From a virus, in the IMG/VR virus record IMGVR_UViG_3300031963_000037, positions 45,380 through 109,379 of that record: DNA of 64,000 bases, one strand, 5' to 3'. Positions 51,622 to 58,666 of this stretch are shown here, piece after piece. The notes below the pieces were generated by a model. It did no database searches. It was not told the origin of the DNA and was given only the letters and a program-made list of their open reading frames with translations. A program made the position numbers and the translations under genes. How positions within the stretch are numbered: the stretch's first letter is position 1; each line of letters starts with the position of its first letter.

Positions 51622-52296
51622 ATGAAGATAAGATTAACTGAAGAAAAATTAGTCCAAATTATAACTGAAATTGTTGAACAAGTTAATCAACAACCAACAA
51701 AGTTATTGGAGGTTCCTCATTTTTTGCAATCAGATGATAGCACCTGTGGACCCGCATCACTCAGGATGGTATTTGGTTACTACGGAAAAAACATGAGTGA
51801 AAAAGATATTGCGGAGATTTGTGACCATACCTATGAATTGGGGTGTAAAAGTGAAGATATGGCATGTGCTGCAGAGGCACTCGGATTTGATGTTTATCTT
51901 AAAAATAATTCTACAATTGATGAAGTTATTAAGTTGGTTGATGCTAACGTCCCTGTAATTGTTGATTGGTTTTGTGGTGACCCACCTGAAGGTCACTCTT
52001 CAGTTGTTATAGGGTATAATGATGATAACTTATTCATACTTGACCCTTACTTAGAAGAAATGAGGGTTGTCAGTAAAACTGACTTCAGAAGATGTTGGTT
52101 TGACTTTTACGAAACGCCAATCAATCCACAAAACTTATACGTCGGACAAATAATTGTCATAAGACCTAAGTCGGGTCAAAAGATGGAACAAACAGAAGGA
52201 GAACTGAAAGAGAGATGCTGGAAAGGATACACCCAAAAGGGTATGAAAACGATGTTTGGGAAAAGATACCCAAACTGTGTAAAAATAAAAAAATAA
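51622..52296 (+). CDS. Tagged C39-like cysteine peptidase
   Basis: 224 aa. Leader MKIRLTEEKLVQIITEIVEQ with several [I/L]-x-E sites, the last I-V-E|Q. The papain-like domain has DDSTCGPASLRMVFGYYG (Cys42), GHSSVVIGYNDD (His125) and ILDPY (Asp141), as in bacteriocin-processing C39 peptidases. The C-terminal CWKGYTQKGMKTMFGKRYPN then CVKIKK is a short Cys motif I have seen at the ends of phage structural proteins. Cleaves an unknown peptide, possibly in the periplasm. Confidence 0.8.
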   Translation: MKIRLTEEKLVQIITEIVEQVNQQPTKLLEVPHFLQSDDSTCGPASLRMVFGYYGKNMSEKDIAEICDHTYELGCKSEDMACAAEALGFDVYLKNNSTIDEVIKLVDANVPVIVDWFCGDPPEGHSSVVIGYNDDNLFILDPYLEEMRVVSKTDFRRCWFDFYETPINPQNLYVGQIIVIRPKSGQKMEQTEGELKERCWKGYTQKGMKTMFGKRYPNCVKIKK

Positions 52297-52403
52297 TGGC
52301 ACAGAAAAAGAAAAAACCGAGACCTATGAGAAGCAAACGCTCAGGGATTAAAACGATGAAAAGAATAAACAAGAACCATGAGGTTCTAAAAAACTTTAAA
52401 TAA
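52296..52403 (+). CDS. Very basic small protein
   Basis: 35 aa, MAQKKKKPRPMRSKRSGIKT and continuing basic. TAATG junction with the peptidase gene. Half the residues are Lys or Arg; it may bind DNA or pack in the head. Confidence 0.6.
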   Translation: MAQKKKKPRPMRSKRSGIKTMKRINKNHEVLKNFK

Positions 52404-52404
52404 T

Positions 52405-52779
52405 ATGTGGCAAGCAAATGTAACAATTCAAAACAACACCGAATATAATTTAACCATAGACGGTGTGGGTCTTGGTAATACAACCATCGGAGCAAACTCA
52501 GAGACACAATGGTCATCTCAGGAAGTTCATAATACCAAATCATTATTGTTTTGGGTGGAACCAAACGTATGGTATATGCAAGGGAATCTTTCATTTGGTC
52601 CTGAGGCGGGAGTCTATGTCGATAGAGGATGGATGGCTGATGGAGTTCAAACACTTAAAATGACAGCAACTGCAAATGGCAAGTCGTGGACCCAAACATC
52701 AAACGGCGGGGAAACACTATTAGCGTGGAATGAATTCGAAGATGGGGGTGATATAACTCTTACTTTCGAACATCAATAA
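52405..52779 (+). CDS. Beta-rich protein, unrecognised
   Basis: 124 aa (MWQANVTIQNNTEYNLTIDG), all-beta with many Trp, Asn and Gly. The layout recalls aegerolysin or lectin-like sandwiches but no signature is clear. No signal peptide. Ends in a terminator. Confidence 0.6.
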   Translation: MWQANVTIQNNTEYNLTIDGVGLGNTTIGANSETQWSSQEVHNTKSLLFWVEPNVWYMQGNLSFGPEAGVYVDRGWMADGVQTLKMTATANGKSWTQTSNGGETLLAWNEFEDGGDITLTFEHQ

Positions 52780-52783
52780 AATT

Positions 52784-52815
52784 AACCCTCACAGAAATGT
52801 GGGGGTTTTCTTTTT
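52784..52815 (+). terminator. Intrinsic terminator with GAAA loop
   Basis: AACCCTCACA-GAAA-TGTGGGGGTT followed by a T-rich run. Confidence 0.85.
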
Positions 52816-52840
52816 CATATTCAATATTAGATTTGAACAT

Positions 52841-53137
52841 ATGAAAAACATTCCATTATTTAGAACCGTAAAACACACTTATTATGAAAGGTGTGATGTC
52901 CAAAAAGAACAATATACCATACAAGTTAAGAAGAAGTTTTTATTCTTTTGGGAAAGATGGTATACAATCAAAGAAATGGTTTGTGGATGGGGTGATTGTC
53001 ACACCACAGCAATTGTATTCAAAACAGAATCGGAAGCAATATATGCAATCAAGAATTTGAAAAACGGTTATCTTGCCGATGGATGGACAGGAGAAGTCTC
53101 TACGGTATTAGATTTTAATAAGAAGTTAGAATATTAG
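52841..53137 (+). CDS. Hypothetical protein
   Basis: 98 aa from MKNIPLFRTVKHTYYERCDV. WERWYTIKEMVCGWGDCHTT contains two close Cys. A TAGATTTG sequence lies just ahead of the ATG but has no -33 partner. Convergent with the next gene, stops overlapping. Confidence 0.6.
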   Translation: MKNIPLFRTVKHTYYERCDVQKEQYTIQVKKKFLFFWERWYTIKEMVCGWGDCHTTAIVFKTESEAIYAIKNLKNGYLADGWTGEVSTVLDFNKKLEY

Positions 53138-53517
53138 TTTTTGGTGGGGTAAATGTCAATCTCATCAATATCACCACCCAAAGTCTCACTAACCCAATCA
53201 GCAACGATATCAAGAACCTTGCTTTCTCTAATGGAGAATGTCTTTTTCAGTGCATCAACAATTCTGTGGTGGATGTGAAGACTACCAACACCATTGTGTG
53301 GAGGAGTATCTTCGTCGTCGTCCCAAGAATTACCTGGCCCAAACCAAAAATAGTTCATGAGTTCATTACCATCATTATCAAACATATTAATCCTCCATGT
53401 ATTACCGTCTTTTACATATGGATTAATTTCTTTTCTAAAGTCTTTGTTAGAGAACATTTCATTCAAGTATCTGTATATCAAAGAATGAAGTTGTGTTTGT
53501 GTTATAATATATCTCAT
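53134..53517 (-). CDS. Tagged small protein (RYIITQTQL leader), paralogue of the 34 kb family
   Basis: 127 aa. Leader MRYIITQTQLHSLIYRYLNE with L-N-E. The C-terminal DALKKTFSIRESKVLDIVAD followed by WV matches the layout of the genes at 34313-35290. Acidic patch DDDEDTPPHNG. Function unknown. Confidence 0.65.
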   Translation of the reverse strand: MRYIITQTQLHSLIYRYLNEMFSNKDFRKEINPYVKDGNTWRINMFDNDGNELMNYFWFGPGNSWDDDEDTPPHNGVGSLHIHHRIVDALKKTFSIRESKVLDIVADWVSETLGGDIDEIDIYPTKN

Positions 53518-53519
53518 GA

Positions 53520-53837
53520 TTATTTATTTACATAGGTTACAACGATTGTTATAGGGTGTTCTTCGTGTGGGGAAAAATAATCATTTGGTTGCAGTCCCGT
53601 GGTTTTGATTCCGAAGAAGTTATATATTTGGTCTCTAATTTCGCGTTTAAACATGTTGGCTTTATGTTGTTTTTGGTCCTTATGCTGCGGATTAACAATA
53701 TACCTGTCGTCGATTTCCTCGAAGTAAAATATGATACTATACTTACCCATTTTACTGCCCTGAACATAAACATCATAGGGGGAATATAATTCCTTAACAA
53801 ATTTAACAATCCTATTTACTTCTTGTTCGACGGTCAT
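53520..53837 (-). CDS. Small hypothetical protein
   Basis: 105 aa (MTVEQEVNRIVKFVKELYSP), mixed alpha/beta with YSIIFYFEEIDDRYIVNP; similar in size and layout to the gene at 49934. ATGA overlap with the gene upstream. Confidence 0.6.
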   Translation of the reverse strand: MTVEQEVNRIVKFVKELYSPYDVYVQGSKMGKYSIIFYFEEIDDRYIVNPQHKDQKQHKANMFKREIRDQIYNFFGIKTTGLQPNDYFSPHEEHPITIVVTYVNK

Positions 53838-54082
53838 TTATCCTCAACTTTTTTAAAATCAACGATTATGTCTCCCTTACCACTCGGACCAAGCATTTTA
53901 TATAAAGTCGCGGTCTCTTCCATAATCTCAATAGCATCTTTATGCTCAAGTGGTGGATTAAAATAATAAGTAATTCTATACCAATCCTCATTCATATAAA
54001 AGTTAGAAACATCCACTCCAATAAGTGAATTATACTTCTTTACAATCAATTGTTCTAATATCTTCTGAAGTGCTTCTCCCAT
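53834..54082 (-). CDS. Small hypothetical protein
   Basis: 82 aa from MGEALQKILEQLIVKKYNSL; the ATG at 54088 is inside a TATTTAT box (54093-54087), so the later Met is chosen. Alpha/beta, related in layout to 49934 and 53520. First gene of the minus-strand trio. Confidence 0.6.
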   Translation of the reverse strand: MGEALQKILEQLIVKKYNSLIGVDVSNFYMNEDWYRITYYFNPPLEHKDAIEIMEETATLYKMLGPSGKGDIIVDFKKVEDK

Positions 54083-54104
54083 ATCCATAAATATAGTAAA
54101 AAAA

Positions 54105-54205
54105 GATTATCCAATTAATTCGTTCAGTTCATATCGGACACAAATACATTCCTCACCTTCGGTTCGGAAGTGTCCTCATTCACTTCACTCTTTAATTGTA
54201 TAATC
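54105..54205. repeat. Nested inverted-repeat element, copy 1
   Basis: Outer arms GATTATCCAATTA and TAATTGTATAATC (12 of 13 paired), inner arms GGACAC (54136) and GTGTCC (54170) around a conserved TTCCTCACC-GGTTCGGAAG core. A second copy lies at 55096-55189. The pair flanks a GIY-YIG gene. Confidence 0.75.
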
Positions 54206-54299
54206 GAACTGTTAAGTAATCCTTGTTGATTCATACAAGATTAAAGATAACCCCCCACCTAATAAACCCCCCGCATAAGTGAGGGGGTAAAATAATTTT

Positions 54300-54329
54300 T
54301 TGTAAGAAGAAAAATATTTTTTATTTTAG
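54300..54329 (+). promoter_or_regulatory. Bacteroidota-type promoter
   Basis: TTG, 19 nt, TATTTTAG (one mismatch), 15 nt before the ATG at 54345. Confidence 0.5.
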
Positions 54330-54344
54330 CTCATAAAATAATTT

Positions 54345-55097
54345 ATGAGTCAAGGTTATTGTTACATTGGAAGAATGGTTGACCATCTTGGTAATTTTAT
54401 AACGAATTATTATAAGTTAGGTCGGTCCATAGATTATAAATCCCGAGAAACCGCGTTAAATTCTACACACATGCCTGTGGACGTTGTGTTTATACGTATA
54501 TTCCAAACTAATCACATGAGTTCCTTAGAAAAGGCCCTCCACGCATGTTTCGAAGAATATAGAGTTACTAAAGAATATAACGATAGAAAAAGTATTACCA
54601 CTGAATGGTTTGATTGTGATGATGAGGATTTATTACACAAAAAAATTACTAAACTTACCAATTATTTTCCCGAAACACTTGAACTTGATTTAACTGAATC
54701 AATTGTCTCAGATTCAGGGACCACTCAAACTCAAAAAATTGAGATTTTAGAAAATATCAAAAAAGTCAGGTCTTCAATCAAAATCTTTATTGATAATACT
54801 GAATTTGTCGCGGATACAACTATTGATAGATATGTTCTTCTTGGTCAGTATCTCTCAACCAATTTCTCACCTGAAGTTTTACTTACCAAGTTACCCAATT
54901 ACTTCAAAAAGACAAAAGATGAACTCCCTTCGTCTATGACTTCAGACCCAAAAAAAATGAACAGAAATAGCTTCATTCAGTTAGAAAATGGTCTTTTCTT
55001 CATTACATGGGGAAATGTTAAACAAAGAACGGGCATGATTGATAACATCAAACAATCACTATCTATCCCTATCTCATATGAAGTTTATCAAGTTTAG
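54345..55097 (+). CDS. GIY-YIG-like nuclease (T5orf172/MUG113 type)
   Basis: 250 aa. GYCYIGRMVDHLGNFITNYY then KLGRSIDYKSRETALNST and MSSLEKALHACFEEYRV, TEWFDCDDEDL follow the T5orf172-like branch of the GIY-YIG fold (YKLGRS-x-R, E in the later helix). The C-terminal half has no recognised domain. It is bracketed by two copies of a hairpin element, as a mobile or homing unit might be. Confidence 0.7.
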   Translation: MSQGYCYIGRMVDHLGNFITNYYKLGRSIDYKSRETALNSTHMPVDVVFIRIFQTNHMSSLEKALHACFEEYRVTKEYNDRKSITTEWFDCDDEDLLHKKITKLTNYFPETLELDLTESIVSDSGTTQTQKIEILENIKKVRSSIKIFIDNTEFVADTTIDRYVLLGQYLSTNFSPEVLLTKLPNYFKKTKDELPSSMTSDPKKMNRNSFIQLENGLFFITWGNVKQRTGMIDNIKQSLSIPISYEVYQV

Positions 55098-55189
55098 ATT
55101 ATACAACAAGTTCATTCACTACGGACACAATACATCCCTCACCTAAAGGTTCGGGAGTGTCCTTCATTCACTCACTTGTTGTATAATCT
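55096..55189. repeat. Nested inverted-repeat element, copy 2
   Basis: A perfect 16-bp outer inverted repeat, AGATTATACAACAAGT and ACTTGTTGTATAATCT, with inner GGACAC (55123) and GTGTCC (55157), and the direct repeat TTCATTCACT on both sides of the inner stem. It begins at the stop codon of the GIY-YIG gene and ends at the next gene's stop, so it may also terminate both. Confidence 0.8.
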
Positions 55190-55647
55190 TATTTCGGCGA
55201 GAAAACTATAGTAACATCATAACCAATAGCATCAAGATATGACCTAAGGTTTTTGATTGTTATATTACCATATTCGTATCTCTTTTCGATATCTGAAACA
55301 GCTTGTTTACTTATCTTCATTTTTTTACCAACTTCTTCCATACTCATCTTCTTCTGTTTTCTTAGACTAGCTAAATTACCGTGTTGTTTGTTATCTGACT
55401 TATATGGGGGGAACTGACTGATATAGTCAATCAATTCTTTATTAGGATTAAACCACTCTCCTCTGGTATGGTAATCGTTAAATTTAATATGTAATTCTTT
55501 TTCGGTTTTATCATTTCCTTCACAAACCGCTAACACTTTTAACTCATATGGTGAAGATGTCTGTAAGTTACTTAGTCTATTTTTAATATCTGTAGTGAAA
55601 CCAATTTTAATGTGTTTGGTTTCTAAATTTTCTATAAAGTATATCAT
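55189..55647 (-). CDS. GIY-YIG (MUG113-like) protein with C-terminal HTH
   Basis: 152 aa from MIYFIENLETKHIKIGFTTD. IKIGFTTDIKNRLSNLQTSS, EKELHIKFNDYHTRGEWF is a compact MUG113/T5orf172 GIY-YIG domain. Residues 92-150 (LASLRKQKKMSMEEVGKKMK, ISKQAVSDIEKR) are an XRE-type helix-turn-helix. A 20-bp palindrome sits 23 bp upstream, suggesting autoregulation. The frame to 55758 is rejected as it crosses the palindrome. Confidence 0.8.
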   Translation of the reverse strand: MIYFIENLETKHIKIGFTTDIKNRLSNLQTSSPYELKVLAVCEGNDKTEKELHIKFNDYHTRGEWFNPNKELIDYISQFPPYKSDNKQHGNLASLRKQKKMSMEEVGKKMKISKQAVSDIEKRYEYGNITIKNLRSYLDAIGYDVTIVFSPK

Positions 55648-55669
55648 AGTAATAAGTATCACCCATTTA

Positions 55670-55689
55670 AGTAAAGTTATAACTTTACT
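55670..55689. promoter_or_regulatory. 20-bp palindromic operator
   Basis: AGTAAAGTTATAACTTTACT is a perfect palindrome just upstream of the HTH gene. A further half-site-like AAAGTAAG lies at 55700. Confidence 0.65.
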
Positions 55690-55785
55690 TTTACATAAAA
55701 AAGTAAGACTACACAGTATATGAACTTGACTTTTCCCCCACCCATAAGTTCCCCCCACTCAGTGAGGGGACAGATGAGATGGTGA

Positions 55786-55935
55786 TTACATAATCGTCTA
55801 ATGAAACGATATTATAGACAATCGTATATTCACACGATATAATGACATATCGTATAACGAAACGATATATGATAAGTTATAAACATGATTACAATATACA
55901 ACACTATCGTGATAAACTATAATCATATCTATAAC
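55786..55935. repeat. Iterated ATCGT/ACGAT motifs, AT-rich
   Basis: Within 150 bp, ATCGT or its complement ACGAT occurs at least eight times (for example AACGATAT, AATCGTAT, CACGATAT, ATATCGTAT, AACGATATAT), in AT-rich sequence without a gene. Could be iterons or operator clusters. Confidence 0.5.
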
Positions 55936-56276
55936 TTTTTACCTCCACATTTTACCACCATATACTACTTGTCCATCGCTACAGGGAGACAAAATGTCCC
56001 TCTCGTTGAAGGTTAATTAATACACATTAAAGGTTCACTACGTTCACTCCCCCCGTCTCATACTTAATCTTCCTTTTTTTGCTAAGAAACATACATATTA
56101 AAAAACTGGTCTTCCTGATACCGTGAGAGGGGAAAAAGTGGTCTTTACACTATCTACATGACCATAAGTGGTGGGAAAATGTGGGAATGAGTGGTGGGGA
56201 AAAGTGGGGGAAAATGGGTCGAGGGGATTATCCCCTATGCAACGCTCCCCTGACATTATGACAAAATCAAAAAAAG
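55936..56276. other. Gene-free stretch with G-rich repeats
   Basis: No convincing gene. Between 56162 and 56220 the plus strand has repeated GTGGTGGGAAAA, GTGGGAATGA and GTGGGGGAAAA units, and 56226-56236 carries the small inverted repeat GGGGATTATCCCC. A short minus frame here has no support. Confidence 0.5.
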
Positions 56277-56352
56277 TTATCCACATTTACCCCCAACGAA
56301 AGAAAAGTTTTCCACACTGACATAGCGTCAGGACCAAAAGAAGTTTTCCACA
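56277..56352 (+). other. Cluster of DnaA-box-like sites, possible replication origin
   Basis: TTATCCACA at 56277-56285 is the consensus DnaA box; TTTTCCACA at 56308-56316 and 56344-56352 differ by one base. All three are in the same orientation, 31 and 36 bp apart, each preceded by AAAGT or GAAGT. The AT-rich iterated region lies upstream. Confidence 0.6.
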
Positions 56353-56379
56353 TTCTTTATTTTTATATGTTCCTAAACT

Positions 56380-56661
56380 ATGTTTAATGGGACCATGGAC
56401 AAACTGTCATTTGATATCACACTGATTACCCCTGACCGAATATCGGTGGAGGTAAGTTTCAAGCTCGGGGACCTGAGGGAACACTTAGGGATTTTATATT
56501 TCGAGAAGGCAAAGACGGGGTTTGTAAGAAAACCTATCGGACTAAACGCATGGGCATGCGTGGATGCAAAAGTGGAGGGACTCTATACGAAAGACGAGTC
56601 CATTACCCCAACTCAGATAATAGAGAAGTGTAGGGAGTTAATAAGAGGGGCGGGGCTCTAA
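56380..56661 (+). CDS. Hypothetical protein
   Basis: 93 aa (MFNGTMDKLSFDITLITPDR), beta then alpha, ending in a helix CRELIRGAG. Its codons are richer in G and C (CTCGGGGACCTGAGG) than most of the window, possibly from another source. Unknown function. Confidence 0.55.
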   Translation: MFNGTMDKLSFDITLITPDRISVEVSFKLGDLREHLGILYFEKAKTGFVRKPIGLNAWACVDAKVEGLYTKDESITPTQIIEKCRELIRGAGL

Positions 56662-56741
56662 GGTTTCTTTTTTCCAAAGAGAATATCCCACACACCAAGG
56701 ATAATGTAGCCAACAAGAAGGGCTTTTAAAAATCGTCTCAT
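56658..56741 (-). CDS. 27-residue membrane peptide
   Basis: MRRFLKALLVGYIILGVWDI then LFGKKKP: one transmembrane helix with basic ends. One base separates it from the next small gene upstream, and its stop overlaps the convergent gene. Confidence 0.45.
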   Translation of the reverse strand: MRRFLKALLVGYIILGVWDILFGKKKP

Positions 56742-56873
56742 TTAATCTTTTGTTTGTTTGATGAAAAATGCAACAAGGGCTCCCACGAAAAGGTAAGCCA
56801 TAAAGTTCGGGATATGATTCCAACCCCAAACAAACAGAAACCCAAGAATAAGAAAATAAATAATTCTTAACAT
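56742..56873 (-). CDS. 43-residue membrane protein
   Basis: MLRIIYFLILGFLFVWGWNH, then FMAYLFVGALVAFFIKQTKD: two transmembrane helices. It overlaps the metallopeptidase stop by 7 bp, which supports the start. Possibly a holin-like or accessory membrane protein, but nothing proves it. Confidence 0.55.
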   Translation of the reverse strand: MLRIIYFLILGFLFVWGWNHIPNFMAYLFVGALVAFFIKQTKD

Positions 56874-57265
56874 AAGTTATTTTTTATATCGGTCCAACAT
56901 TTCGAAAACAATTTTTCATTCCCCCTCGCCTCAACTTCTTGTGGGTGTCTTCTATATCCAACTTCCCTTAATACCTTCGAATATCCACGAAGGTCCTGAA
57001 GAAAATGGGTATACTCATGAATGACAACCTTCACCACATCTCTCACCGACTGACACATATTTCTGTGGACGATGATGGTATTCTTTTTGGGGTCATACAT
57101 CCCATAACAATTTTCCCCATGGGTCTGAGTCAGAACCCTAAACTTAAGTTTGGTCCTCTTCCTTTTTTTTCCCATGTTCTTCTCACACCACATAATGGTC
57201 TCACCAACCACGTCCCTAATATATGGGGTGGTCATCGTGATGGTCGGGGTTTTAAGATATAACAT
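56867..57265 (-). CDS. Putative zinc metallopeptidase (HEYTH)
   Basis: 132 aa. VKVVIHEYTHFLQDLRGYSK contains HEYTH, as in SprT and ImmA/IrrE-like domains, and the later HPQEVEARGNEKLF may give the third ligand. The start at 57265 is four bases after a minus-strand TATCTTTG; an internal ATG at 57235 is the alternative. First gene of a three-gene operon with the two membrane peptides. Confidence 0.7.
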   Translation of the reverse strand: MLYLKTPTITMTTPYIRDVVGETIMWCEKNMGKKRKRTKLKFRVLTQTHGENCYGMYDPKKNTIIVHRNMCQSVRDVVKVVIHEYTHFLQDLRGYSKVLREVGYRRHPQEVEARGNEKLFSKCWTDIKNNLC

Positions 57266-57269
57266 AAGG

Positions 57270-57300
57270 CAAAGATACGACAATTATTTCATTCCACCAA
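57270..57300 (-). promoter_or_regulatory. Bacteroidota-type promoter, leaderless spacing (minus)
   Basis: On the minus strand TTG (57300-57298), 20 nt, TATCTTTG (57277-57270), four bases, ATG at 57265. Confidence 0.6.
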
Positions 57301-57408
57301 AAGAAATCTTATCCATGGGGTATAAGCAAGCTACCTCTGATTCAGCTCCAAGGGTTATTCCCCAGCCCGTCCATACACTCCCGCTTCAGACATAACAAAG
57401 GTCCGAAG

Positions 57409-57415
57409 TATTTAT
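57409..57415 (+). promoter_or_regulatory. TATTTAT box, candidate late promoter
   Basis: 25 nt upstream of the ATG at 57441. Confidence 0.35.
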
Positions 57416-57440
57416 GATATAACCAAATTTATTTTTTTTA

Positions 57441-57935
57441 ATGCCTGTCGAACAACATAACTATGTAACCAAAGATGAAGTGGAAAGCTCCTATGAGTAT
57501 AAGTTAATCAAAAGGATTCTTAAAAGGGAATACCCATGGATTATAGATATCAGGGTCCCAAGTGATGAGGAGATAAACCAATATAACCTCATCTTCCTCG
57601 ACGTGTTCGTGGACCCCTTCATCCTACAAAAACAAACGGGGTGGCCAATGGTATCATACCTAAGATATTATTTGGATAAAAGACTTGGTCATCACCTCCC
57701 AAACACTTATGAAACCTCATACCTCGCCACAATGTTTAATGTGGATAGAGAACAGACACAAGATATACAAGCCGACGTGGAGAAGACAATGAAATCTGTA
57801 TCCACATCTAACGCAATCCCCGAAGACCTTAAGATACGTAAAGGTAGAAGCTTCGTGGTGGGGTCATGGATTATCCCCGAGATAAAAGAGATACCATCTG
57901 ACGCAGTATTCACTGAACGAAATCGGACATTCTGA
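57441..57935 (+). CDS. Hypothetical protein beside the origin-like region
   Basis: 164 aa (MPVEQHNYVTKDEVESSYEY). It contains KLIKRILKREYPWIIDIRVP and a helical middle with GHHLPNTYETSYLATMFNVD. It is rich in Asp/Glu/Arg. No family recognised. It lies between the two groups of DnaA-box-like sites, so a replication or partition role is possible but unproven. Confidence 0.6.
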   Translation: MPVEQHNYVTKDEVESSYEYKLIKRILKREYPWIIDIRVPSDEEINQYNLIFLDVFVDPFILQKQTGWPMVSYLRYYLDKRLGHHLPNTYETSYLATMFNVDREQTQDIQADVEKTMKSVSTSNAIPEDLKIRKGRSFVVGSWIIPEIKEIPSDAVFTERNRTF

Positions 57936-57950
57936 CAAAACCAAATTAAC

Positions 57951-58009
57951 TTTTCCACATCCTATCTGTTGATAAATGTATAGGGGGTGGGAATAACTAT
58001 TTATCCACA
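57951..58009 (+). other. Second pair of DnaA-box-like sites
   Basis: TTTTCCACA at 57951-57959 and the consensus TTATCCACA at 58001-58009, same orientation as the first cluster. Confidence 0.55.
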
Positions 58010-58102
58010 ACACCCCCCTTCGGCATGGGGGCATACCCCCCTATGGGGGCCCCCCTCCCCCCGTATCCCCCCTTATGTAGGTCAAAATGTCAGTTTTGGG
58101 GG
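58010..58102. repeat. C-tract/G-tract cluster
   Basis: Runs of five or six C or G alternate for 90 bp (CACCCCCCTT, ATGGGGGCATACCCCCC, ATGGGGGCCCCCC, TCCCCCCGTATCCCCCC, TTTTGGGGGGGA). Several hairpins are possible, and the C-tracts could form a G-quadruplex on the minus strand. Unlike anything else in this AT-rich window. Confidence 0.7.
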
Positions 58103-58160
58103 GGATAATACCTTGAATAACGCAAAAAAAATTTTTGGGAAAAATTGTCCTTTTTCGGTA

Positions 58161-58167
58161 TATTTAT
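58161..58167 (+). promoter_or_regulatory. TATTTAT box, cassette 1
   Basis: Preceded by TTTTTGGGAAAAATTGTCC and TTTTTCGG; 15 nt before the ATG at 58183. Confidence 0.55.
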
Positions 58168-58182
58168 AATAAAATTATTTAT

Positions 58183-58566
58183 ATGTCAAAAGTTATAAAA
58201 CTTACAGAACAAGATTTGGTTCGTTTGGCGAAAAGAGTAATTCAAGAACAATCAGAGACTTTAGAATCTTTTTTACAAATGGTAAAAAAAGATTTTTTAA
58301 AGAAAGGATTCAAACTTATTAAAAGCAATTATTCACTTTTATCAATGTACAAGAGACCTTACACGGTTGATTTTTATGATGAAGGAGGTCAAAAAAAATT
58401 GATTTTAAGTGACACGGGGACAAGTCCAGAATCTACAATAATTTATTTGAATAACTATAGTATGTTCGGACCTTTCGTTGTAGAATATTTTAAAGGTGGA
58501 AAAAAAATCAAAACAGAAAAATTGGATGGATATAAAATTGGGCAACTTCTCCAAAACTTTGGGTAA
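58183..58566 (+). CDS. Cassette 1: tagged protein
   Basis: 127 aa from MSKVIKLTEQDLVRLAKRVI, then QEQ (I-Q-E|Q site at residues 20-22). The body ends FGPFVVEYFKGGKKIKTEKL and IGQLLQNFG, homologous in layout to cassette 4 at 60000. Unknown fold. The frame from 58135 is rejected since it starts before the box. Confidence 0.7.
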   Translation: MSKVIKLTEQDLVRLAKRVIQEQSETLESFLQMVKKDFLKKGFKLIKSNYSLLSMYKRPYTVDFYDEGGQKKLILSDTGTSPESTIIYLNNYSMFGPFVVEYFKGGKKIKTEKLDGYKIGQLLQNFG

Positions 58567-58590
58567 TAAAGAAATTTAACTATAAACATG

Positions 58591-58619
58591 ACCCTCTTCC
58601 GAAACGAAGGGGGTTTTTT
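58591..58619 (+). terminator. Cassette terminator 1
   Basis: ACCCTCTTC and GAAGGGGGT around CGAAAC, then T6. Confidence 0.9.
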
Positions 58620-58631
58620 AATTTGAAATTT

Positions 58632-58662
58632 TTGGGAAAAAAAAGAACATTTCTTATTTTTG
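58632..58662 (+). promoter_or_regulatory. Bacteroidota-type promoter, leaderless spacing
   Basis: TTG, 20 nt, TATTTTTG, four bases, ATG at 58667. Sits inside the otherwise late-type cassette array. Confidence 0.6.
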
Positions 58663-58666
58663 TGTT

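Noticed and set aside
54105-55189. An insertion sequence bounded by terminal inverted repeats.
   Set aside because: The elements are each self-complementary and not simple inverted copies of each other, there is no transposase, and no target-site duplication is visible.
56098-56286. Minus-strand frame of 62 codons in the origin-like region.
   Set aside because: Composition reflects the G-rich repeat; no promoter or neighbour supports it, and it overlaps the first DnaA-box-like site.
57310-57365. A tRNA or terminator between the metallopeptidase and the gene at 57441.
   Set aside because: The inverted repeat GGGGTAT/ATTCCCC is imperfect and encloses too few bases for a cloverleaf; no T-run follows.
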